Assembly (NCBI GenBank): GCA_021159405.1
Contig: JAGGRX010000049.1
Coordinates: forward strand, 1 to 18,025
Source of the DNA: Candidatus Bipolaricaulota bacterium
Lineage (GTDB): Bacteria; Bipolaricaulota; Bipolaricaulia; Bipolaricaulales; Bipolaricaulaceae
Length of the DNA stretch: 18,025 bases
Direction: 5' to 3'
Below, one piece after another: positions 1-6,925 of the stretch. Position 1 is the first letter of the stretch; every line of letters begins with the position of its first letter. The notes beneath the pieces are model-generated. The model saw only the letters and a list, made by a program, of their open reading frames with translations. It ran no database searches and was not told where the DNA came from. The position numbers and the translations under genes are program-made.

Positions 1-124
1 GGTCGGGATAAGCAGCCCGCACGAACGCCTCCAGGGTGGTGCCGATGGGGCCCTCAAACGTGCGTCCATCCGGGAAATAGGCCTGTACTGTCTTGCGAGG
101 CTTTGCCAATCGTACCTCTGTCAT
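1..124 (-). CDS. Probable nucleoside (uridine) kinase, N-terminal TGS domain, partial
   Basis: Only the first 41 codons are present; the gene continues past the left edge. The ATG at 124 reads MTEVRLAKPRKTVQAYFPDG and continues with RTFEGPIGTTLEAFVRAAYPD. The pattern 'V-x-FPDGR-x-FEGP-x-GT-x-LEAF' is that of a ubiquitin-like TGS domain. In several bacterial phyla this domain sits in front of a phosphoribulokinase/uridine-kinase P-loop domain, and the basic lead-in before the TGS strand fits that family better than threonyl-tRNA synthetase, whose TGS starts almost at Met1. The kinase domain itself is outside the window, so the assignment rests on the TGS segment alone. It lies 18 bases after the barrel gene's stop codon and has its own -10 box, so it may be transcribed independently. 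Confidence 0.5.
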   Translation of the reverse strand, partial: MTEVRLAKPRKTVQAYFPDGRTFEGPIGTTLEAFVRAAYPD

Positions 125-132
125 GGGGTCGG

Positions 133-138
133 ATTATA
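133..138 (-). promoter_or_regulatory. Perfect -10 box (TATAAT) upstream of the kinase gene
   Basis: On the minus strand TATAAT lies between the stop codon of the 1266-residue gene (143-145) and the ATG at 124, leaving 8 bases to the start codon. Transcription starting 6 to 8 bases downstream would give a leaderless or near-leaderless mRNA. I see no good -35 hexamer at 16 to 18 bases spacing and no TGn extension, so this is a strong -10 match with weak upstream support. Confidence 0.5.
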
Positions 139-142
139 CTGC

Positions 143-3100
143 TTAGAAGGAGGCGATGAGGGAAACCCGGCCGTAAAGCCCCTGCACGAAGTCCGTGAAC
201 CCCTGCCCCCCGAACGTATAGCCCAGCTCCAGCCCCAGGTCCCAACCCTCCGCCAAGGGCTGGCCATAACTCCCGGAAACCTTCCCCTCAATCTTCCCCT
301 GCTTTGAGGTCGCGGAGGCCTGGACGGAGATCGTCCCCAGCTCAAGTGGCCAAGCGAAGCGGTCGGTAAGGCTAAAGCTTCCCTCACGTCCCTTGTAGGT
401 TAGGGTGAGCTCGTTCGTCCACGGGAGGTCGGGCTCCCAGGAGAGACGAAAGCTGGCCTCCTGGTCTTGGGCGAGCCTCTCCCCATACCTGGGATGAGTG
501 AGGAGCTGCCAGCTTCGTTTCCAGGTGAGGGTAGGCTTGAAGGCCCCCCAGGCGCCTGACTCCCAGCGCAGGGAAAGGGAGAAGGTGCGCTCCCCGCGCT
601 CGGTGGCCGGCCGGTACCCCTGGCCAAACGTCGCCCCAAGCTGGAAGCTCTCCGCACCTATCTCGAGCTGGCTTCTTGCTTGCACGCTCCAGCGGGTCTC
701 CTGAGGGGTGGCCTCAAGGCTCAGGCTGGCCCGGGGAGCCAGACGTCCCCCGGAAAACTCCCACGGCTTCCACCGCAGGTCCACGCGCCCGCTTGAGTTT
801 CGTGTCCATGTCGTGTCAAGCAAACGGTGTTTCAGGTTCTCAGTCCAGGAGGCGTTCCAGGAAAAAAGCTTCGTCCCTTCCGTCCACCTCAGGGAAAGGA
901 CGAGCTGCTCGTCCCCGGGGAGCCCCCGACTGCGGAACGGCCGGAGCATTCGGGCCTCAAACTGCCAGGAAGAGGAGGGGGTCCAAGCAAGCCGCCCCTC
1001 CAGGCGCCCAGCGGTGTACCAGGCCGGACCGGCAATTTCCCCGGAAACGGTGGCGCTCGCCGACCATAAGTCCCCTTTCCAAGCGGAACTTAGCTTATAG
1101 CCCATGTCAAAGCGCCCCTGTTCCGAGTAGACGGGGGTGAGATTGAGGGAAAGCTTGGGGCCGGCATCCCAGCTCACCTTGACCACCCCGGAAAGCTTCC
1201 CCTTTGGAGAGGTAAACAGGCTGAGCACATCCCACTTCCCCTGGATGGTGGCGGAGAGGCTCTCGTCCTGATAGCGAGCTGTGAAGCTCACCCCATGGGC
1301 ATCGGAGGTACTGGTGCTTCCGATGGCCTGGTACCCTGGCCAGTGGGTGCTTGCCCCAATGGAGAGGTCCCAGTCCCCGAGCTTCCTCGAGAAATTTAGA
1401 CTCCCGGCGAGCCCCCGTGCCGTATGGGCCGAGGCCGGCGCATCCTGAAAATGCCCCAGATCCCGGCCGTCGATATGGGTGGCCGCCTGGGAGAAGCGCT
1501 CGGGCTCGGGGCCAAGTCGCCACAAGTCCAGCTTATAGGCGACATCCGCTTTAGTGCCCGCCCACAGGACGGAGCCGCCGGAAAGGGCGGTGAAAGCGCC
1601 CTTGAGCACCGGGCCTTTCTGCCCCTCCGAGTAAAGCCCGGAGTCGGTCCCCCACCACAACACCCCCTGGAAGCTGGCCAGGGCATGTACCTCTTCACCG
1701 GCAGAGAGCCAGCCGGCCCCGGCCCCCGCTCTCAGGATGCGGATCCCCTGTCCTGTGGCCACATAAAGCACATCCCCCCTGGCAAGGAGGTCGTTCACCG
1801 GTCCGGGAACCTCGGGGAACTTCATCCAATCCTCGCCCGTCCACAGGTAAAGCCCTTCCTGTCCGCCTAGGTACAGCTTTCCTTCGACGGCCGCCAGGGC
1901 CCGCGGTCGCTCCCCTCTGGGAAGGGGCAGGGTGGTCCAACCGTCCGGGTCCTCCGCCTCCCCTGGGGGAAAGACGGCCACGGCTTGGTCCGTGGCCAAG
2001 TAAACCACCCCATCGCCCATGGCCAGCGCTAGGCCCTCCTCCCCAGGGAACCCATCCTCCTGGCAGATGCGCACCCAGCTAGCCACCCGATCGAGCGGGG
2101 CCTGATCCCACAGCCGCACCACGGTGAGGCCGGAGTCGGTGGCACAAAGGAGCCTGTCCGGAAGGGGCAAGAGCTCCCTCACCGCCCGCCCGCCCAGGCC
2201 TTGCCCTGCCCCGTAAGAGGAGAACTTGCCCTGATGATACACGGTGAGTCCGTTCTGATGGGCGAAGGCCACGTACTCCCCGTCCGGGGCGGAGAAGGCC
2301 GCAACGTCGTTGATCCGATTCTGGGCGGCAATCCGCTCGTTGTCCCCTTCGGGGAACACGTTTTCTGAGGCGCCGAAGGACAGGCCGTAATCCCAGTCCC
2401 CGGCTTTGCCGGACATGCGGATCCCCCCCACGGTGTGGGTGTTGGGCATGGTACGGGTGGCGGGGTCAGGCTGTCCCAGGTCGACCGCCCGGTAAAGGGA
2501 AGCCTTCGTGCTCCCGTACTCCAGGGTGGCCCCCAAGAAAACCCGCTCGTACTCCGCATACCCACCCAGTCCCCCTCGCTGGCGCTCAAAGTCCACCCGC
2601 AGCTCGCCGTCCTGGGTTAAGGCGACGAACAACACCAATACCCCGGTCTCGTAATCGATGGTGTAGTCCGTCCCCCGGGAGAGGAGTTTTCCGTTGAGGT
2701 AAACGCGTTCGGAGCCCGGCACCACAGAAAGCCCCAGCATGAACACGTCGCCGGTCCGGCGATACTGAAAGGAGACCTTCAGGGCTGCCCCCTCTTGGAA
2801 GAAATCGTCGGGGAAGGAGATCTTGAGCACCCCCTCCTTTGGGTAAAGCGACCAGGCGAAGTCGGAGAACTGCGGCTCGGAGATGGGGAGGAAGTCCTCC
2901 TCCCCCGCCGGCCGCACCCAAAGCTCCAGGGATTCTTCGATCACATCCCTTTCCCCAAAGAGGAGGTAGCGGCGGCGGCCCGCCTCCGGGAAGGGATACC
3001 CCTCCCCCGACACCTCAAGGACCGCGTACTCGAAAAGGCCGGTGAGGAAGGCTTCCTCAAGGTCGCTATCCAGGATGAACGGGTATGTTTTCCTATCCGT

Positions 3101-3943
3101 CCCAGAAAGGTCATGGAGGTCGTTGTAGGTATCGATGGCGTCCTGGATCCGGCGGCGTAATAGGATCTTGGGGGAGGTACGCAGGATGAGCACGTCTCCC
3201 CCATCGCGCAGGACCAAGTAGTCCCCCGAGGAGAGGTCCACGGCCGATTCCTCGGCCAGGACCTCGGAAAGCCACCCCAGGCCGTAGTCACGCAAGAAGT
3301 CCTGAAGCTGGGTCGTAGCGGGGAGCGAAAGCTGCACCTCGGAAAACCCCTCCACGAACGGGGCCCTGAGGGGCCAGAAGTAGGCCCCTTCGAGCTGCCT
3401 TTGGTAGGGGGCGGGCTTCCAAGGCCGCTCCGGGTCTTCATAGGAAAAGACAATCTCCGCCTGGGCAGCTTGCCCGTGGAAGGTGACGCTTTCCGAGATC
3501 CCCTCCAGGCGAGCGGCCAGGCCGCTCAACGTGAACCCCTGGCCTTGGTAGGTAAGCCTTGCCCCAAGGAGCTTCTTGTTGTAGACGCCGAGCTCCCCCC
3601 GGCCCACATAGAAATCCCCAAGTTCCCCATGCCATGGGTCTTGGTCCAGCTTCAGCACAAAGTGCTGGAATCCTGGTCCCAGCCGATCGTCGAAGCTCGC
3701 TTCCAGGTTGATAAACCCCAGGGCCGAGCCGGTGATGTCCGCCCATAGGGACTGGTCCAGGTAAAGCTGGCCTGGGTAGATGTTCTCCAGGGCGAGCGCC
3801 TCCGGGTCGCCGATCCCGTAGCGGATGGTCCACGTCTTCTGCCCGGTCACGTCTATGGTGAAGGACGCGGTTTGCTCCTGCCCGAGGAGCCCCCAGGCGA
3901 GAAAAACCAAAGCGAAAATGGAAAGGAACGCCAATCTATTCAT
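143..3943 (-). CDS. Large outer-membrane beta-barrel-like protein with inserted beta-propeller
   Basis: This 1266-residue protein begins with a clear signal peptide (hydrophobic residues 4-20, cleavage near residue 21). I do not recognise it as a named family. Residues about 25-210 are beta-rich, followed by an alpha/beta stretch (210-310). Then comes a region around 400-440 with the phrase RVYLNGKLLSRGTDYTID, the type of repeat seen in SprA and other giant outer-membrane proteins. Residues about 545-805 hold propeller-like blades (alternating 'V-YLAT--G', 'LYLGG--GLYLW', 'LYVATGQGI', 'LWWGTDSGLY'). Residues about 840-1266 are alternating aromatic/polar strands typical of an outer-membrane barrel and end in GRVSLIASF with a terminal Phe. 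Barrel-like strands (GKAGDWDYGLSFGAS near 511) also precede the propeller. The stop codon of the upstream PorV-like gene shares a base with this ATG (TAATG), and a GGTGAT Shine-Dalgarno-like site precedes it, so it is translated as part of the protease/PorV-like operon. Confidence 0.8.
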   Translation of the reverse strand: MNRLAFLSIFALVFLAWGLLGQEQTASFTIDVTGQKTWTIRYGIGDPEALALENIYPGQLYLDQSLWADITGSALGFINLEASFDDRLGPGFQHFVLKLDQDPWHGELGDFYVGRGELGVYNKKLLGARLTYQGQGFTLSGLAARLEGISESVTFHGQAAQAEIVFSYEDPERPWKPAPYQRQLEGAYFWPLRAPFVEGFSEVQLSLPATTQLQDFLRDYGLGWLSEVLAEESAVDLSSGDYLVLRDGGDVLILRTSPKILLRRRIQDAIDTYNDLHDLSGTDRKTYPFILDSDLEEAFLTGLFEYAVLEVSGEGYPFPEAGRRRYLLFGERDVIEESLELWVRPAGEEDFLPISEPQFSDFAWSLYPKEGVLKISFPDDFFQEGAALKVSFQYRRTGDVFMLGLSVVPGSERVYLNGKLLSRGTDYTIDYETGVLVLFVALTQDGELRVDFERQRGGLGGYAEYERVFLGATLEYGSTKASLYRAVDLGQPDPATRTMPNTHTVGGIRMSGKAGDWDYGLSFGASENVFPEGDNERIAAQNRINDVAAFSAPDGEYVAFAHQNGLTVYHQGKFSSYGAGQGLGGRAVRELLPLPDRLLCATDSGLTVVRLWDQAPLDRVASWVRICQEDGFPGEEGLALAMGDGVVYLATDQAVAVFPPGEAEDPDGWTTLPLPRGERPRALAAVEGKLYLGGQEGLYLWTGEDWMKFPEVPGPVNDLLARGDVLYVATGQGIRILRAGAGAGWLSAGEEVHALASFQGVLWWGTDSGLYSEGQKGPVLKGAFTALSGGSVLWAGTKADVAYKLDLWRLGPEPERFSQAATHIDGRDLGHFQDAPASAHTARGLAGSLNFSRKLGDWDLSIGASTHWPGYQAIGSTSTSDAHGVSFTARYQDESLSATIQGKWDVLSLFTSPKGKLSGVVKVSWDAGPKLSLNLTPVYSEQGRFDMGYKLSSAWKGDLWSASATVSGEIAGPAWYTAGRLEGRLAWTPSSSWQFEARMLRPFRSRGLPGDEQLVLSLRWTEGTKLFSWNASWTENLKHRLLDTTWTRNSSGRVDLRWKPWEFSGGRLAPRASLSLEATPQETRWSVQARSQLEIGAESFQLGATFGQGYRPATERGERTFSLSLRWESGAWGAFKPTLTWKRSWQLLTHPRYGERLAQDQEASFRLSWEPDLPWTNELTLTYKGREGSFSLTDRFAWPLELGTISVQASATSKQGKIEGKVSGSYGQPLAEGWDLGLELGYTFGGQGFTDFVQGLYGRVSLIASF

Positions 3944-4752
3944 TAAAACATCACCCCAAGCGAAGCCCTAAACGAAGCGGGAAGGGTGGCGTGAAGTTCG
4001 GTTGCCAGGCTGAGGCGGAACGCCTCCCAACCCACGGATACCGCGCAAGCGAGCTTCTCACCGGAATACCCCACCCTAACGCCCAAACCTTGGGCCCATA
4101 GCTCGGCCCCCAGGGAGAAGGCCACCACTTCCCCAAACCCGTTGACCGCCCCCGCCAGGGCTCCGGTCAAAGGTTCTCCCAAGGGAAGCGGCAGAGCAAG
4201 CCCAAAGGAAACCGAAGGGGGCCAGCTCTCTCCTGAGACCGGAGCCCGGGCCATGAGCCCTTCCACCACGACCCCAATGGACAGGGGCCCCCGCAGCGAG
4301 GCCGCAAGGTCCCCGGCCCAGCCGATTCCCTCCTTGGGAAGCACATGCCGGAGCACCCGCACCCGCCCTCCCAGGGCGAAGTTTTGGGAAATTGGGATGC
4401 CAAGCGCCGCCACCGCCCCCTCGGCCCGGTAGCGGAGTTCCTCGTCGATGGGGCCGGAGTCGAGGACGATCCCCCCGATGCCGAATCCGGGAACGGAAGC
4501 GGAAAGCGAGGATACGCTTGCGACCCCAAACAGGTCTGAAGAGGAACACAGGGTCTGAAGTCCACCCCCCCAGGCGATCCCGGCCGGGTTGGTAAACAGG
4601 GCGCCCGGCCCGCTGGCCAGGGCAAGCCCGGCCCCGGCCATGCCCACATCCCAAGCGTCCCAGCCCAGTTCAAAAAGCGTCCCCATCCCCACGTGTCCCC
4701 AAACTGGGAGCGGGAGGAAGGCCAAGCTTAAGAGCACCAAAATCCCCCTCAT
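3943..4752 (-). CDS. PorV/PorQ-like (UPF0164-type) outer-membrane protein
   Basis: 269 residues. The start chosen is the ATG at 4752, which gives a signal peptide (MRGILVLLSLAFLPLPVWG) and overlaps the protease stop codon as ATGA; an in-frame ATG at 4929 would add a Pro/Arg/Gly-rich, non-signal extension lying inside the protease gene. The mature N-terminus (GMAGAGLALASGPGALFTNP, then AG) is the hallmark of the PorV/PorQ/UPF0164 branch of FadL-like 14-strand outer-membrane barrels. Gly- and aromatic-rich amphipathic strands follow, ending in a terminal Phe (SLGVMF). In Bacteroidota PorV shuttles type IX secretion cargo, but many relatives in other phyla have no known role. Its position between a secreted protease and a giant outer-membrane protein makes a secretion or surface-anchoring role a fair inference. 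Confidence 0.75.
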   Translation of the reverse strand: MRGILVLLSLAFLPLPVWGHVGMGTLFELGWDAWDVGMAGAGLALASGPGALFTNPAGIAWGGGLQTLCSSSDLFGVASVSSLSASVPGFGIGGIVLDSGPIDEELRYRAEGAVAALGIPISQNFALGGRVRVLRHVLPKEGIGWAGDLAASLRGPLSIGVVVEGLMARAPVSGESWPPSVSFGLALPLPLGEPLTGALAGAVNGFGEVVAFSLGAELWAQGLGVRVGYSGEKLACAVSVGWEAFRLSLATELHATLPASFRASLGVMF

Positions 4753-6839
4753 CGCTGCACCACCACCCGCACGATCGGGGAGGTTCCAGCCTCGCAGCTC
4801 ACCACCGCCAAATATAGGCCGCTTGCCACCGGGGCCCCCTGCGAGGTGGTCAGGGGCCAGTGGACCTCGCCGGCCCGCCCGGAGAGCTCCTTCCGCCAGA
4901 GGAGCCGGCCGGCAAGGTCGTAGATGCAAAGCTCGGCCCGGTCCGTCCCCTGGGGGAGCTCGTACAGGAAGCGCGCTTCCCTGGCGACCGGGTTTTCCAA
5001 GAGCCTGAGGCTAGGGGCCTGAACAGAGGCAGGAGTAGTCCCTTCCGCCGCGGCCGGCAGGAAGAGCTTCCCCCAACCCCAGCTGGGGTTGGGCACGGCC
5101 TCCGTGAAGGAATCGGCCCTGGCCCCGGAGGTGAGGGCGCCCCTCAGCTCATCCCAGGAAAGCCCGGGAGAAAGCGAAAGCAGAAGGGCACAGGCCCCGG
5201 CCACGTGCGGCGCGGCCATGCTCGTGCCCCGGAGCATGAAGTGCCATCCGTCGGGAAGCCTAAGCCAGTCCGGTTCGGCAGCCGTACTGGAGAGGGAAGA
5301 GGCGATCCAAGCCCCCGGGGCGCAGAGGTCCGGCTTGAGGCGGCCGTCCCGGGTGGGGCCGCGGGAGGAGAACGGGGCTAGCTCCCCCACGGCGTAGCCC
5401 TCTGCGTGCTCCTCCCCAGCGACCGAAGTCCAGCGGTCCTTAGTGACATAAGCCCCCACCGTGATCACCCGGTGGGCGTTTCCCGGCTCGGCGATGGTCA
5501 TCTGGGAGTCCCCTTCCAAAAAATACCCGCTCGTGGAGTCCTCCACCCACCCATCCACCCGGCTCCCGGAAACCACCGGCGCTAACGTCAGCGTCCACGC
5601 GCGCCCCTGAACTGCCCCGGTAAGCTGGAGAAAGATCTCGTGGTCCCCATTCCGCGGATCGGTATAGATGCGATTGTCTATTAAGGCATTGCCCGCAGAA
5701 CTAGTAAGATACCCGCTGGTTCCGGGGAGGACGGTGGTCTGCTGCCCCGAAGGCGCGACTACCTTCACCGTGAAGCTTGCGGAAACAGGATGCCAAAGCT
5801 CCACGCTCACGGATGAACTCTCCGGGACTAGATGCCAGGTAACCGGCCCATGGACCTCTGCCCCCACGTGAATCTTTTCCTGGGCCTCATTCCCCGCCGC
5901 TACTACGATCGCCCTGCCGGGCCCCTCGATCAGGGCGTCGATCGCCTGCTCAAAGAGGCTGGCTCCGTCGTGGGGACCGGCATGCCCTCCCAAAGACAGG
6001 TTCACAACACAAGGGAGCCCCAGCTCCTCGGCCCGCTCGAACACGAACGCAATCCCGTCCACCACCGAGGTATCGTAAAACGTGGTCTTCACCACGATCA
6101 GGTTCGCCTCCGGGGCCACCCCCACATAGCCCGCCGTGGAGGAGCTTCCGTCCCCGGCGGCTATTCCGGCCACATGGGTGCCATGGCCCATGGTGTCGGT
6201 GCTTTCTGTGTGGCCTGCGGCGATCTGTGCCTCGAGCTCGGACTGCGTGTAAACCCGACCGTAATTGAAGTGGTAACGGAGGGCGCTTCCGTCGGCGGGA
6301 AGTGTTTGATCCCACAGGAACAGGATCCGTGAGCCCTCCTCAAAGCCGTCCCCGTCCCGGTCCACCCGGAAGTCCGGGTGCAAGGGATCGATTCCTGAGT
6401 CGACGATCCCGATCAAGGTCCCTCCCCCCCGGGTGCCTGGAGGCCCTGCCCACACCGAGGGCGCCCCAACCTCTGGTACCGACACATCAAGCGCCGGGGA
6501 AAGGGGACGGGCGGCCTCTACATATTCCACCTCCGGCTGGTTCGAAAGGGAGGGAAGTTCAGAGAGCTTCACCGTGCCGGTGGCGAACCCTTGAAACACC
6601 CAGGAGGGCGAGAAACCCGGCAGGTTCCAGGCCGCCCCTGGTGTTTTCGTCCGCACGATGACGTATATTTCTTCCCCTGAGCCGAAGGCCTGGGACAGGA
6701 CCTCACCGGAAAGGGGAACGGCCACGCCTGAATCTAAGGGAGCAAGGAGCCTGAGCAGGGGATCCAGCTTCTCCGGCCCTCCCAGTGCGAAGGAAAAACA
6801 GATCAAAACCAAAACGGCGACAAAAAGGCGTTTATTCAT
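4749..6839 (-). CDS. Secreted subtilisin-family (S8) serine protease with C-terminal sorting-type domain
   Basis: 696 residues. The start at 6839 gives a standard signal peptide (MNKRLFVAVLVLICFSFALG); the longer in-frame ATG at 6905 would place 22 non-signal residues first and run over the promoter. A pro-region of about 100 residues is followed by the catalytic domain, with Asp147 (IGIVDSGID), His219 (GHGTHVAG), oxyanion Asn317 (AAGNEA) and Ser540 (GTSMAAPHVAG). All catalytic residues are intact. Residues about 325-455 form a beta-rich insertion between the Asn and Ser motifs, as in Csp-like and other long subtilases. Residues about 608-696 look like a type IX sorting or FlgD-like Ig domain (LENPVAREARFLYELP, LCIYDLAGRLLW, ASGLYLAVV). 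The protein should be exported across the inner membrane and then secreted or surface-attached. It is the first gene of an operon with the PorV-like and barrel genes. Confidence 0.93.
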   Translation of the reverse strand: MNKRLFVAVLVLICFSFALGGPEKLDPLLRLLAPLDSGVAVPLSGEVLSQAFGSGEEIYVIVRTKTPGAAWNLPGFSPSWVFQGFATGTVKLSELPSLSNQPEVEYVEAARPLSPALDVSVPEVGAPSVWAGPPGTRGGGTLIGIVDSGIDPLHPDFRVDRDGDGFEEGSRILFLWDQTLPADGSALRYHFNYGRVYTQSELEAQIAAGHTESTDTMGHGTHVAGIAAGDGSSSTAGYVGVAPEANLIVVKTTFYDTSVVDGIAFVFERAEELGLPCVVNLSLGGHAGPHDGASLFEQAIDALIEGPGRAIVVAAGNEAQEKIHVGAEVHGPVTWHLVPESSSVSVELWHPVSASFTVKVVAPSGQQTTVLPGTSGYLTSSAGNALIDNRIYTDPRNGDHEIFLQLTGAVQGRAWTLTLAPVVSGSRVDGWVEDSTSGYFLEGDSQMTIAEPGNAHRVITVGAYVTKDRWTSVAGEEHAEGYAVGELAPFSSRGPTRDGRLKPDLCAPGAWIASSLSSTAAEPDWLRLPDGWHFMLRGTSMAAPHVAGACALLLSLSPGLSWDELRGALTSGARADSFTEAVPNPSWGWGKLFLPAAAEGTTPASVQAPSLRLLENPVAREARFLYELPQGTDRAELCIYDLAGRLLWRKELSGRAGEVHWPLTTSQGAPVASGLYLAVVSCEAGTSPIVRVVVQR

Positions 6840-6848
6840 CGGGATGGC

Positions 6849-6878
6849 ATTGTATCGCGCCCGCTTGACCGGGACCAA
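6849..6878 (-). promoter_or_regulatory. Promoter for the protease operon
   Basis: On the minus strand TTGGTC (6878-6873) and TACAAT (6854-6849) are separated by 18 bases. The -10 box ends 9 bases before the protease ATG and no Shine-Dalgarno sequence lies between, so a leaderless or near-leaderless transcript is expected. Confidence 0.5.
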
Positions 6879-6884
6879 GGGGCA

Positions 6885-6913
6885 TTGTACCCGGGTATCC
6901 TGCAAGGTAAACT
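6885..6913 (+). promoter_or_regulatory. Promoter for ftsH-dxr
   Basis: TTGTAC (6885-6890) and TAAACT (6908-6913) are 17 bases apart. The -10 box ends 12 bases before the ftsH ATG, which gives a 5' leader of only a few bases. It stands back to back with the protease promoter; the two -35 hexamers are 6 bases apart. Confidence 0.5.
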
Positions 6914-6925
6914 ACCCTGAGTGGA

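Noticed and set aside
676..1140. Plus-strand frames inside the 1266-residue barrel gene
   Set aside because: Low-complexity Arg/Pro/Ser translations with no start signals; the opposite strand encodes a coherent signal-peptide beta-protein.
4753..4929. Longer start for the PorV-like gene
   Set aside because: The extra 59 residues are Gly/Pro/Arg-rich shadow of the protease gene and would bury the signal peptide.
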